64,000 nucleotides of DNA from Hymenobacter yonginensis (lineage in GTDB: Bacteria > Bacteroidota > Bacteroidia > Cytophagales > Hymenobacteraceae), in the NCBI RefSeq assembly GCF_027625995.1, contig NZ_CP115396.1, positions 2,046,001-2,110,000 of the forward strand, written 5' to 3'. This document shows, in pieces, positions 33,525 to 42,231 of the stretch. The first letter of the stretch is position 1, and the number at the start of each line of letters is the position of its first letter. The notes under the pieces were generated by a model. It saw only the letters and a program-made list of their open reading frames with translations. It ran no database searches and was not told where the DNA came from. Position numbers and translations under genes: made by a program.

Positions 33525-35494
33525 AAGTGAAACCCCCCAATTTCTGATTGCTGTTTAAAATTATCTACCACATCATGACTTTCACTGTAGGGTTTGAGTA
33601 ATTCACTCAATTGTTCCACCATATCACGGTGTTTTTCGTCACCTTTTATTTTCGGCAGCACTTTTTGCATGATGTTAATATCAATGCATTCATTTATTGA
33701 AAAGCCTAAACCTTCTTTGTTGTTATAAACAATGTACTCATATATTTCTTTGAATGTCCTGTATCCAAACTGCATATGATATCCCGCGAGTATATTGTAT
33801 AAATTCTCGAGTATATTATATACCTCATCAAAATCTTCAGCAGTTAAATACTCACCTACGAAAACCTTTCCTAATCTTGATCGATGCTCGGACAAATTTA
33901 TATTACTCATTGTTATAACATCAACTCTGTCAAGAACTTTATCTGAAAACATTTTTACTGTATCGTCTACATTTATTGTTCCGATTATAAATAAATTTGA
34001 TGGAAATACAATGGCTTTAAGAACACCACTCTTCTCTAGTTCCGCATCATTATGAAGCATTATAGGTTGTTTAGATTCAATACTACTTAATACTTCCGCA
34101 AAATAGTATTCGACTCTTTGTAGATTCATTTCATCTAAACACATCACAAAAATAGCATCCGGCTCTTTTCTAGCTTTTAAAATAAATTCTAGAAGAGGTC
34201 CATTAACCCACTTTCTATCAATTATATTATAATAACCTAATAAATGAGAACTATCCATCCAATCAGGTTTGACAGCAACCATCATGTAATAAGGGTTCTC
34301 TTTCTCCAACTTGAATCCTCCTAAATGCTCCTTATAAAGAGCATCTGCATATACTTTAGAAAACATACTTTTGCCAGTCCCAGAAACACCAGCTAAAACC
34401 ACAAAGTGTTTATAACCTCTAGAATTTAGAGATGCATGTATTTTCTTAATTTGAAGATCAGAACAAGTATACTCACTATCATTAAAATAATCCAGTATAC
34501 TGTTTATATTTTTATTAGGAATCCATTTCACGCTTTCATCAAATTCTGCATCCAATGCTTCGCCATACTGCTCCCGCCACTCAGCAGCAGATAGATTTTC
34601 GTCAAAAGCTGGCTTTTGTGAAAGCAAGGCATCAACCATACCATTGTAGGCAGGATTTAACTTATATGTATTACTGCCACCAGCATCCTCAATAAGGGCA
34701 GGAAATATATTCAGCTTATCACTAAAATGAACACCCGCTCTTCCAATAAAATATTTAGCTGACGCTTGCACTTTTCTATCGTCTTCACCATATTCCTCAA
34801 TTAACTTAGCAGGATCTTCTGACTTTTGTTTTTTCCTAAATGACAATATTTCACGCACGCAATCATCTATGTTGTCCATAGACTTAACACGGAAAACAAA
34901 TCTTCTTATTTCCTCAGCAGTTATATAATTTCCAACCCCTCTAAATATTTTCAAAAATGACCAATAAGGAAACACTTTAAAATCACTACCCTCTCTAGCA
35001 AACAGAGCATTTTGAGGATTGTCAATATAATATTGCATCAAACTTTCCACTAAAAATTTAGGAAGAGTTTGAAGAAATCCTGGAGCACTATTTAGTAACG
35101 CATATACTTGTCGACCTTTCGGAGTCACTGTCAGTATAGTGTCTGCCCCTGTTTTTTCTCTAAATAACCAACCAGCTTCTTCATATACCTTTATAGCAGT
35201 CTGGAATTTACCTCCATTCCGCTCAGAAGTCTTCTTTGTGATATCAGCATATGCTTGATCAATGAGCACTTTACTTTTATCAAAATCTTTACCATCGTAT
35301 TGACAAGCAATCATAAACATGTTAATAGCCAACTGGGTCAGTAAGCTATCCTGAGCAAATCGCCAATAATCATCAGAAGCACTCGTGGATTGGACTGTAT
35401 CATTAGAGGCACTTTTTACTTCACTAGCCTGCTCTGTGGCTACGCCAGAAGCCGTAGCAAAAATCGTCTCCTTTTGCGTTTCTTGTGTGCTCAT
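33515..35494 (-). CDS. McrB-like AAA+ NTPase
   Basis: 659 aa. Walker A GVSGTGKS (369-376), Walker B FVMCLDEMN (449-457), and a sensor region IGTINVDDTVKMFSDKVLDR (504-523) where E. coli McrB has the GTP-specific NTAD. The first 330 residues are an unassigned specificity part with helical and winged-helix-like character (AYADITKKTSERNGGKFQTA; VYEEAGWLFREK). As in McrB, the AAA+ ring probably translocates on DNA, with the N-terminal part reading the target. It starts 25 nt after the methyltransferase stop. Confidence 0.8.
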   Translation of the reverse strand: MSTQETQKETIFATASGVATEQASEVKSASNDTVQSTSASDDYWRFAQDSLLTQLAINMFMIACQYDGKDFDKSKVLIDQAYADITKKTSERNGGKFQTAIKVYEEAGWLFREKTGADTILTVTPKGRQVYALLNSAPGFLQTLPKFLVESLMQYYIDNPQNALFAREGSDFKVFPYWSFLKIFRGVGNYITAEEIRRFVFRVKSMDNIDDCVREILSFRKKQKSEDPAKLIEEYGEDDRKVQASAKYFIGRAGVHFSDKLNIFPALIEDAGGSNTYKLNPAYNGMVDALLSQKPAFDENLSAAEWREQYGEALDAEFDESVKWIPNKNINSILDYFNDSEYTCSDLQIKKIHASLNSRGYKHFVVLAGVSGTGKSMFSKVYADALYKEHLGGFKLEKENPYYMMVAVKPDWMDSSHLLGYYNIIDRKWVNGPLLEFILKARKEPDAIFVMCLDEMNLQRVEYYFAEVLSSIESKQPIMLHNDAELEKSGVLKAIVFPSNLFIIGTINVDDTVKMFSDKVLDRVDVITMSNINLSEHRSRLGKVFVGEYLTAEDFDEVYNILENLYNILAGYHMQFGYRTFKEIYEYIVYNNKEGLGFSINECIDINIMQKVLPKIKGDEKHRDMVEQLSELLKPYSESHDVVDNFKQQSEIGGFHFWN

Positions 35495-35519
35495 GACTGA
35501 ACTTATGATTTATGACAAA

Positions 35520-38210
35520 TTATTTCTTTACCACGATCACATAGTCATCGTGGATGATCCCACCATTGCCTTTACGAGGAAATCTCATATGCCTATTTCT
35601 TATCTCATACTTCCAATTGCATTCTGATTTGAATCCTATGCTCTTCATAATCTCGAGTAGAATTTCGGGTGTATCAACTACTATTCCTCTTACGGTCGAA
35701 GCACCTATGACGAGAACATAATGTCCACAATGCTTTAGTTTATCATAAGCTATGCGCAGATGACATTCCATCATAGAAAAATAATTATGTATAACCTTGG
35801 CTTCCTTTGAATCTTGATCAAAATTCGTCAATACAGAAGACCAAGCTTTATCTGACACATTGGCAACAACATTTTTCAATCCCTTCTCTGTGCCTATATA
35901 CTTTTTCTTGTGTTCATTTTGCATTGACGGCAGTTCTAACCCAAATATCTCACCTAACCAAAAATATTCAACTAATTGATTATATAAATAGTCGATTGAT
36001 TTTAAATATGGAGGACTAGTTACGATTAGATCAATATTATTTACCCATCCAATTTCTTTGGACGCATCAAACTCATCAATAATATGCACAGGCTCAGGCA
36101 ACATAGCATTGTATTGCTTTAACCTTAGTGCATAATCCCCCAAATTATTTGCAAACAAATCTATTGCACTTTGAGGAATTTTCTCTTTTGTATGGCTTAT
36201 GTATGTTTTCAAAGATTGATCATCCGCATTTGAGGCTTTTCTCAATATAGATGACATAACAACTTTTAAAAATAGATTGACTTCATATCCTCTAGATTTC
36301 TCAATGAAATATTTTATGGAAGACAGCTGATCAATTGCAGATTCTGTAAACCAAACATTTATGTTTTTTATTTTAGGAACAAATTCCTCTCTTCTAATTG
36401 TCCAATCATTTTCAGCAGCAAAAATTACCCATTCTTGCATTACAGCATTAACTACTGTATCTGATATTTTTAGACACTTTGATTTTGCTATCATGCATGA
36501 GAGGGGGTCGATATCACCACCAAAGCATTTTCGACCTAGCAAACTCCCTTCAACTAGTGTTGTTCCTGATCCAAGAAAAGGCTCGAATACCGTATCACCC
36601 TTTTTTGAATAGTTCTCTATCGCCCACTTCGGAATATGTGGAATGAATTTACCTGCATACTTATGAAACAAATGTGTACCTGATCTCAGTCCAGTATTTG
36701 AAATTAAGTATGTAGTCTCAGAGTCAATCTTTGATGCCTCAGGCAGAGAATCAACTTTTGTCAACTCCCTTTTAGTACCAGGTAGTGAGAAATGCCAGTT
36801 GGTATCTGGTTTAGTAAAAACAAGGATTGACTCTCTCACAAGCTCTCTATCTTGACCAAGTGTAGCAGCTTGCTGAGCAACAACAGGAAGTTTACGAGTT
36901 TCAATTATTCTATCAACTTTAAAGCCCAATTCTTCGCCTATTTTTGAAAGAATAACATCTGTTGGAATAACAACATTATCGTAACAGCTATTTCCAACTA
37001 CGCATACGCTTTTACCATTAGGCTTAAGCGAATAGATAAGCCCCCTAAGCACTTCTCTCATGTCGATGAAATAGCCTTTGATGGCATCAATGATTCTTTT
37101 GTCCCAAAGATTATCTACGTTTATTTTAGCGAGATAAGGATCCAAGATAGAGACATCATCGTCATAGGCACGCTTTAACTTCGTCTCTACATGAGACCGC
37201 AAACTTTTGTCGTTATCATATTTTAGAACACCATAGTCTTCAATCCAACCTCCCATCCACAGCTCGACTTTATATATCTTGAAATAATTAAAACAATTAA
37301 TATATGGCGGCGAGTATATAGCCAAATCTACGCTATTGCTACCTATTTTATCCTTTATAGACAACGAAGTGTCTTCAATTATAACAGCATCATATTTCCC
37401 ACTATTATTGTGCTCAACATCATTTAACATGACGTTAAGTTTATCAACAAGCTTGTTTATGACAAAGGCATGCTGATCATCACCATAATATTTATTAGCC
37501 CATTCAGAAAAATCATTAGTTATATATTTCCCCTTACTTCTCTTAGCATTACGGTACTTTATTCCATTTCCCTCCTTGAATGTAGCTGAGCATACTTCTA
37601 GTATGCTTAACCAAGCCACAAACACAAAATCTCTATATTTATCCTCTTCAATAGAAGATATTTTCTTCTTTAATTGCAAAAGCAGTGTTAAAACATCGAC
37701 CGGATATACTTTTCCGATAATCTTAAGCTTTGGAACCGGAGCAGCCTCATCAAATTCTGATATTGACGCTACTTTCTTCACCAAATCTTTAAGCTTCTTA
37801 ATATCTTTTGCATTATATGCCCTTCCCTTAACTTGGCTAACCAAGACGCTTATTGGATTTACATCAAACCCTATGCTCTTGTGCCCAGCAAGCTTTGCCG
37901 TTGTAGTTGTAGTCCCACATCCCACAAAAGGATCTAAAACAACACTACCTGGGCTCAGAGAAGCCATAAATCTATTAACAAGCTCAGGACTAAATCCCTC
38001 ACGGTACTTAAACCACTGGTGGAAGGGAAGCTCTTCTTTAGAGAAGTTTACCAGAGCAGCGAAAGAACTATCATGCTCTATGTTGAAGCCAAGATTATGA
38101 TCCTCATTAGCCAAGGCGGTGGTATTCGAACTTGCTTCAATTACTGAGCTAAACAGGTCGAACGCTGAAGATGAGGCACTTAAGTTCACAGGGGCGATTT
38201 TTGAAGGCAA
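35520..38210 (-). CDS. Bifunctional amino-methyltransferase with two complete SPPY modules
   Basis: 896 aa, about twice a single methyltransferase. Module 1: DPFVGCGTTTTTA (SAM motif at residues 95-100) and AIYSPPYINCFNYF (catalytic SPPY at 300-303). Module 2: EPFLGSGTTLVEG (545-550) and IVTSPPYLKSIDYL (SPPY at 732-735). S/TPPY indicates N4-cytosine or N6-adenine methylation. Two active modules in one chain suggest that each methylates one strand of an asymmetric site. First gene of the operon with McrB- and McrC-like subunits, so it presumably protects host DNA from them. Confidence 0.8.
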   Translation of the reverse strand: MPSKIAPVNLSASSSAFDLFSSVIEASSNTTALANEDHNLGFNIEHDSSFAALVNFSKEELPFHQWFKYREGFSPELVNRFMASLSPGSVVLDPFVGCGTTTTTAKLAGHKSIGFDVNPISVLVSQVKGRAYNAKDIKKLKDLVKKVASISEFDEAAPVPKLKIIGKVYPVDVLTLLLQLKKKISSIEEDKYRDFVFVAWLSILEVCSATFKEGNGIKYRNAKRSKGKYITNDFSEWANKYYGDDQHAFVINKLVDKLNVMLNDVEHNNSGKYDAVIIEDTSLSIKDKIGSNSVDLAIYSPPYINCFNYFKIYKVELWMGGWIEDYGVLKYDNDKSLRSHVETKLKRAYDDDVSILDPYLAKINVDNLWDKRIIDAIKGYFIDMREVLRGLIYSLKPNGKSVCVVGNSCYDNVVIPTDVILSKIGEELGFKVDRIIETRKLPVVAQQAATLGQDRELVRESILVFTKPDTNWHFSLPGTKRELTKVDSLPEASKIDSETTYLISNTGLRSGTHLFHKYAGKFIPHIPKWAIENYSKKGDTVFEPFLGSGTTLVEGSLLGRKCFGGDIDPLSCMIAKSKCLKISDTVVNAVMQEWVIFAAENDWTIRREEFVPKIKNINVWFTESAIDQLSSIKYFIEKSRGYEVNLFLKVVMSSILRKASNADDQSLKTYISHTKEKIPQSAIDLFANNLGDYALRLKQYNAMLPEPVHIIDEFDASKEIGWVNNIDLIVTSPPYLKSIDYLYNQLVEYFWLGEIFGLELPSMQNEHKKKYIGTEKGLKNVVANVSDKAWSSVLTNFDQDSKEAKVIHNYFSMMECHLRIAYDKLKHCGHYVLVIGASTVRGIVVDTPEILLEIMKSIGFKSECNWKYEIRNRHMRFPRKGNGGIIHDDYVIVVKK

Positions 38211-38590
38211 AACAAGCCTAAAAGTAACGACATTAATCTAGATAGAGGTACAAGATCAGTCGATTTCGCTAATATAGTTAGCAACAACCTGGGCTACTCT
38301 CGGAAAACTACTAGCTTCAAAACGCTCTTGCTATCAAAATGCATCAATATTATTATATTGACAATCAGTATAATAACAGTAAAAAGTTATTTCTATCCAA
38401 ATTAATAACTGTGATGCCAAACTATATTTCTGACTAAAATTCATAGACATTCTAGTCATACAGAAGATAACGGCATCTATTGTTTTCCTTAATACGTGCC
38501 CGTATTACTCCCTAACAGTTGAGTTGATACATGCTAGTACCAAGAATGGTAAACCATGGGCGAATGATACTATCAAGTAAACTCCTTTAG
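38211..38590. other. 380-nt intergenic region upstream of the restriction operon
   Basis: AT-rich; presumably holds the promoter of the leftward methyltransferase gene, but no convincing -33/-7 pair was picked out. No repeat or hairpin of note. Confidence 0.35.
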
Positions 38591-39586
38591 CTATAGCTGT
38601 TGATCGACTCTCTTCAAAAAGTCTTCATATTCAAGCCCAATTTTTGAAAGCTCGCGAGTCAAAAACATCCTTAGCCTTTCGCATTCTGATAAGATTAGGG
38701 ATTTCTTCTTCGATAGCGTTGACAAGTCCCCTGCTATCCAGAGTTTCTCTAATTCTGCGGTGAATACTGGATGATCCTTGAGAATCTCTGTTCTTAATAG
38801 AGTCAGTTGATTGTCTTCCAGCTCTTTCAAAGTCATTTCGCATTCCTGCTTCACTTGCTTCAAATTGTTGTTGAAGCCGCTCTGCATCTGACTTAAACGT
38901 GAGTTCAAGGTTGATCTCAATTTGTCGATACCGATTAGGTAGTTCTGCTCTTCCTTGTTCAAGTCGCTCTGCTTCTTCTTGTTCTCTTCTCGCAGCGCTT
39001 TCAAAAGCTGATTGTTCGTTGTGTAGATCTTCTCTAACTCGATCTTCTTCTCTTGCAATCTCTTCTTCTCGCTCTTCAAGTGTAGCGCTACCTGCTCCCA
39101 ATTCTGCCAAGTCAGCTGTAACTCGGTCAATCTCTGCTTGGCACTCTGGTTGATAGTTTGCTTGTGCTGCAATAAGCTCTGCTCTTTTTCCAAGATATCG
39201 CTCTTCCAAGTGGCTACCTTGTTCTGCAAGCTCTCTGTCTTGCTCTTTAAGTTTTTCTGCTTCTCGTGCAATTCGCTCTGCTTCTGGTCTAAGCTCTTCT
39301 GCAATTGCTTTTTCGTATCCAGCCTGAACTGCTCGCACTTCTGCTCTAGCTCTTTCTGCATTGAGCGTAACTCGCTGGATTTCTCCAACAAGTGATTGGT
39401 AAGCGGTTCGGTACTGCTCCGAGTCCACGCACTTTCCAATTGCTCGTAAAAGGTTTCCAATTTGCGACGCTCGGCAGTGGTAAGATTCGACTGACTTAAG
39501 AAGCTGTCTTTGGAACTCATCAAGAGGTGGTATTCCCTCTCCACCTCCCTCGGGAAGTTGTAGGTAGTCAGCTTGCTCTTGCTCAT
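38591..39586 (-). CDS. Nested coiled-coil ORF overlapping the CoiA-like gene in the +1 frame
   Basis: 331 aa from ATG 39586 (the frame is open from 39679). It lies on the same strand as the 542-aa gene, shifted by +1 relative to it, and runs 40 nt past that gene's stop. The sequence reads as protein: a compact start (MSKSKLTTYNFPREVEREYH), a long Lys/Gln/Leu/Ser coiled coil, and a structured end (FTAELEKLWIAGDL; LSKIGLEYEDFLKRV). The +1 frame of a Glu/Ala/Arg-rich coiled coil tends to give Lys/Ser/Gln codons and fewer stops, so it may be a by-product. Its third codon positions equal the first positions of the other gene, which weakens the case. Confidence 0.35.
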   Translation of the reverse strand: MSKSKLTTYNFPREVEREYHLLMSSKDSFLSQSNLTTAERRKLETFYEQLESAWTRSSTEPLTNHLLEKSSELRSMQKELEQKCEQFRLDTKKQLQKSLDQKQSELHEKQKNLKSKTESLQNKVATWKSDILEKEQSLLQHKQTINQSAKQRLTELQLTWQNWEQVALHLKSEKKRLQEKKIELEKIYTTNNQLLKALREENKKKQSDLNKEEQNYLIGIDKLRSTLNSRLSQMQSGFNNNLKQVKQECEMTLKELEDNQLTLLRTEILKDHPVFTAELEKLWIAGDLSTLSKKKSLILSECERLRMFLTRELSKIGLEYEDFLKRVDQQL

Positions 39587-40259
39587 CGTTATAAAGCCAC
39601 TTGGTGCGAAGGGTTCTGTAAAAGGTGCTTTGGATTTCAGTTGGCGAATCCTTGGGTACTGATACCTGCACGGTATCAATTCCTAGACGCCTAATCTTGA
39701 TTAGCTTTTCTCGATCAACTTTGTGAGTTGCGACAATCTCAATCAAGAGAATAGGCTTGCCAGAAGCATCAAAAAAGGCAACATCAGGTTGAATCAGTAG
39801 ATGCCTGCCTTTACCTTCCCCTAGTTCAACATTTCGCCCCCACATTACAACACCGTCTTCATTCTCAAAGAAAGGAAGCTCGTTTTCAACTCGGTGAGCC
39901 GATACTACCCATGAATCCCTGATTTTCCTCGGCTTACCGTCTTGTTGTCTAACATACTTGTATAAAGCAGGTACTTTGATCTGCTTGATTATCTGTAGCA
40001 CATCTTTCGCTAACCCATGACGATAAGTCTCATCAGAGAAGGTGCACTTACCCTTGAGAGCAATATCCTTGGGATCATGAGCAAAGTGTTGTGCGTATAC
40101 CTCTCCCTTCTTAGCCTGCATCTCGCGCCCACAGCCCATACAATAGTAGCCTTTCCTACCACTTTGCACCTCAGATATGTGCTTGATTGTATTCTTCAGG
40201 TCACGAGCGTAAACATTGTTCTCATGACCACTATTTCCGGTAGCTACTTCACTATGCAT
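38631..40259 (-). CDS. CoiA-like nuclease with C-terminal coiled coil
   Basis: 542 aa. The N-terminal zinc site YYCMGCGREMQAKKG with QHFAHDP (C40, C43, H58, H61) is followed by a restriction-endonuclease-like core, LIQPDVAFFDASGKPILLIEIVATHKV (residues 156-181; D159, E174), as in competence protein CoiA relatives. Residues about 290-480 are a long Glu/Arg/Ala coiled coil; the end is FDSRAFKNWA. Third codon positions are AT-rich like other island genes, so this frame is probably the main one. CoiA-type proteins act on incoming or damaged DNA; a defence or DNA-processing role is inferred. A second open frame covers residues 225-542. Confidence 0.7.
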   Translation of the reverse strand: MHSEVATGNSGHENNVYARDLKNTIKHISEVQSGRKGYYCMGCGREMQAKKGEVYAQHFAHDPKDIALKGKCTFSDETYRHGLAKDVLQIIKQIKVPALYKYVRQQDGKPRKIRDSWVVSAHRVENELPFFENEDGVVMWGRNVELGEGKGRHLLIQPDVAFFDASGKPILLIEIVATHKVDREKLIKIRRLGIDTVQVSVPKDSPTEIQSTFYRTLRTKWLYNDEQEQADYLQLPEGGGEGIPPLDEFQRQLLKSVESYHCRASQIGNLLRAIGKCVDSEQYRTAYQSLVGEIQRVTLNAERARAEVRAVQAGYEKAIAEELRPEAERIAREAEKLKEQDRELAEQGSHLEERYLGKRAELIAAQANYQPECQAEIDRVTADLAELGAGSATLEEREEEIAREEDRVREDLHNEQSAFESAARREQEEAERLEQGRAELPNRYRQIEINLELTFKSDAERLQQQFEASEAGMRNDFERAGRQSTDSIKNRDSQGSSSIHRRIRETLDSRGLVNAIEEEIPNLIRMRKAKDVFDSRAFKNWA

Positions 40260-40579
40260 CCGAGCCCTTAAGTATATGTGTTTATAATAGCTAGTGTCGA
40301 GCCTAGTATTTGCTTAACTGAGGAGTTAGCGTAAGTCACCGCTTCAACTTTATAGCGTCTACTCTCTTAATAGATGATTGACTACACTCAAAGCTACTTT
40401 AAAGGCTGTTTAATACAATAAGCATGTGATTTTACCTTGTATCAACCTATACATGAGATGTATACAATCAAGCGCTACTATGTATGATTTTTTAGGCATA
40501 AAGTTAATACATGACTCATTTACCCATAAGCAAAAACCCCATACAAGGCTTTAAACACATATTTATTAGCAAAATATAT
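40260..40579. other. Right end of the island, non-coding
   Basis: 320 nt of AT-rich DNA between the CoiA-like gene and attR. It probably carries integrase arm sites and the promoter of the leftward gene, but no specific motif could be assigned. Confidence 0.35.
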
Positions 40580-40604
40580 ACTTCGCCTATAAAGCCAACG
40601 ACCG
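40580..40604 (+). repeat. attR: 25-bp direct repeat at right island boundary
   Basis: Exact copy of 19099-19123. To its left is AT-rich island DNA; to its right the reading frame of the original DUF4112 3' end continues without a break. Confidence 0.85.
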
Positions 40605-40779
40605 AAACGTGCGCCTGCTGCGCGCCCACTACCGGGAAGGCAGGCACCAGGGCAGCGGCAAAGGCCTGCTTTTTGTGGCGCTACTGGGTCTGCTGGCCCT
40701 GTTTGGCCTCATAATCTGGGGCCTGTGGGCGGCCGGGGTCTGGCTCTGGCACTTTGGCGAAACCCAGCAATGGGTGTAG
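40582..40779 (+). pseudogene. Stranded original 3' end of the DUF4112 gene
   Basis: 65 codons starting [17 protein letters not shown] and ending HFGETQQWV, then TAG. It is homologous to residues 110 onward of the DUF4112 protein at 18774 but has a different membrane segment (LLFVALLGLLALFGLIIWGL). GC content is that of the host. Precise excision through the 25-bp repeats would rejoin it to 18774-19100 and restore the ancestral gene. Confidence 0.85.
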
Positions 40780-40807
40780 CCCAGCGGCCAGTACGAGCGG
40801 CGCGGTA

Positions 40808-40970
40808 CAATCCTTCCGGTGTCTGAGCCAGACACTTCATTAGAGCAAAGCCCTCCGGCAGCAGGTTGCTAACCTAGTGCCGGAGGGCTTTCTGCTTAGG
40901 AAAGTTTAAAGCACGCAGAGGAAGGATTAGCTTCGCTGTCCTGCGGGTGCTTCGTTTCACTCGCAATGAC
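40808..40970. repeat. Composite repeat with internal terminator (left arm decayed)
   Basis: The centre (AGCCCTCCGG / CCGGAGGGCTT, 40849-40891) and the right arm ending in GCAATGAC at 40970 match the composite copies at 17490 and 45502. Only fragments of the left arm (CAATCCTT, GCCAGACACTT) remain. It would have ended the uninterrupted DUF4112 transcript. Confidence 0.75.
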
Positions 40971-40984
40971 AACGGCTTACACGC

Positions 40985-40992
40985 TACCTTTG
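40985..40992 (+). promoter_or_regulatory. -7 box TACCTTTG, leaderless start at 40998
   Basis: TACCTTTGCCGGC runs straight into GTG at 40998. This is the same 13-mer and spacing as at 8800, and it supports the GTG start that gives the lipoprotein signal. Confidence 0.55.
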
Positions 40993-40997
40993 CCGGC

Positions 40998-41396
40998 GTG
41001 AAAAACCTCCGCTTATTTCTGCTGCTACCCGTAGTAGCCTGCCTTTCCTCCTGCCTCTCGCTCAACAGCGACGAGCAGCAGGCCGAAGCCGCCGAAAAGG
41101 CAGTGCTGGCCAAACACGACGAGCTGATGGCCCAGATGGACCAGCTCACCACCCTGCGCCAGCAGCTCCAGAAAACGCCCGGCCCCGACACCGTAGCTGC
41201 CGGCCGTCACCGCCGCGCCCTGCTCGCCGCCGATGCCGCCATGATGGACTGGATGCACCGCTACCAGAAGCCCGCCGATACCGTGGCCGTGGCCCAACGG
41301 CTGGCTTATTTCGCCGCCCAGCAGCAGCGCATGGATTCCGTAGCCGGTTTGTTTCGAACCAGCCTCGACTCGGCCCGGTTAGTACTGGGTAAGTAG
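40998..41396 (+). CDS. Small lipoprotein with helical hairpin
   Basis: 132 aa from GTG 40998. The signal peptide ends in a lipobox (ACLSSC). The mature part is helical: AEAAEKAVLAKHDELMAQMDQL and LTTLRQQLQ, then RRALLAADAAMMDWMHRYQKP. Not assigned to a family. It precedes the SCO1 and cytochrome c genes by 136 nt, and all three are exported, so a shared role in the respiratory envelope is plausible. Confidence 0.65.
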   Translation: MKNLRLFLLLPVVACLSSCLSLNSDEQQAEAAEKAVLAKHDELMAQMDQLTTLRQQLQKTPGPDTVAAGRHRRALLAADAAMMDWMHRYQKPADTVAVAQRLAYFAAQQQRMDSVAGLFRTSLDSARLVLGK

Positions 41397-41532
41397 CCGG
41401 GAGTAGTTAAATAATGAGCAAGCAGGAGTTTTCTGCCAGGAAACGGCTGGCGCAGCCCGCGCCAGACAACCTGAACTCATTACTTACCACCCGCTACTGA
41501 ATACTCCACAAGCACTCCTTTTCGCATTGATA

Positions 41533-42231
41533 ATGCTGTTTTCGAACCTGCGCCTTTCTTTCGGCCGCGCCGCCGCTGCCAGCCTGCTGGCGGCCGGGGC
41601 CCTGCTGCCCCTCGCCTGCTCCTCCCCCGATACGGCCGCCACGCAGCCGGAGCGCCTGCCCATCCAGGGCCTCAAATACTCCGAGCCGACTTCGCCCTCC
41701 GATACGCTGCCCGACCCGGTGCCGGCGTTCCGGCTGACCAACCAGGAAGGTCAGATCATCACCAACCAGACGTTTGCCGGCAAGGTCTACGTCACGGATT
41801 TCTTCTTCGCCACCTGCCCCAGCATCTGCCCCAAAATGCAGAGCGAACTGCTGCGCGTGTATGAGCAGTTCAAGGGCAACCCCGACGTGCTGTTCCTGAG
41901 CCACACCATCGACCCGGCCCACGACTCCATTCCGGTGCTGCGCGACTACGCCGAGCGGCTGGGCATCAAGGACGCCTCGCGCTGGCACTTCGCCACGGCC
42001 CCCCACGACACCATTTTCGCGCTGGCCAAGGCCTACATGACCGGCGCCCAGAAAGACTCCACCGTGCAGGGCGGCTACGCGCACAGCGGCACCTTTGCCC
42101 TCATCGACTCCAAGCGCCGCATCCGGGGCGTGTACGACGGTATGGAGAAAAGCCAGGTGGATCAGCTGATCAAGGACCTGCCCATCCTGCTGAAAGAGGA
42201 AGCCGAAACCCGCCAGACGGCTGCCAAATGA
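41533..42231 (+). CDS. SCO1/SenC-family protein
   Basis: 232 aa from ATG 41533. Lipoprotein (lipobox LPLAC, C29). Thioredoxin fold with the copper-binding CxxxC, FFATCPSICPKM (C95, C99), and the distal histidine in YAHSGTFALI. SCO proteins deliver copper to the CuA site of cytochrome c oxidase or reduce its thiols, on the periplasmic face of the membrane. The stop overlaps the cytochrome c start by 4 nt (ATGA). Confidence 0.9.
   Translation: MLFSNLRLSFGRAAAASLLAAGALLPLACSSPDTAATQPERLPIQGLKYSEPTSPSDTLPDPVPAFRLTNQEGQIITNQTFAGKVYVTDFFFATCPSICPKMQSELLRVYEQFKGNPDVLFLSHTIDPAHDSIPVLRDYAERLGIKDASRWHFATAPHDTIFALAKAYMTGAQKDSTVQGGYAHSGTFALIDSKRRIRGVYDGMEKSQVDQLIKDLPILLKEEAETRQTAAK

Larger units (their letters stand above)
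19099..40604. mobile_element. AT-rich genomic island integrated in the DUF4112 gene
   Basis: A 21.5-kb block clearly lower in GC than both flanks, bounded by the 25-bp direct repeat, with a tyrosine integrase as its first gene pointing inward. It contains a serine recombinase, iteron-like repeats with a polymerase-like protein, a methyltransferase-McrBC operon, an ADP-ribosylglycohydrolase and a CoiA-like nuclease. No conjugation genes (relaxase, TraG, VirB4) and no phage structural genes were seen, so self-transfer is unlikely; mobilisation or a plasmid phase is possible. Confidence 0.85.

Noticed and set aside
19099-40604. Prophage or ICE
   Set aside because: No capsid, tail, terminase, relaxase, coupling protein or type IV secretion genes were found in the island.
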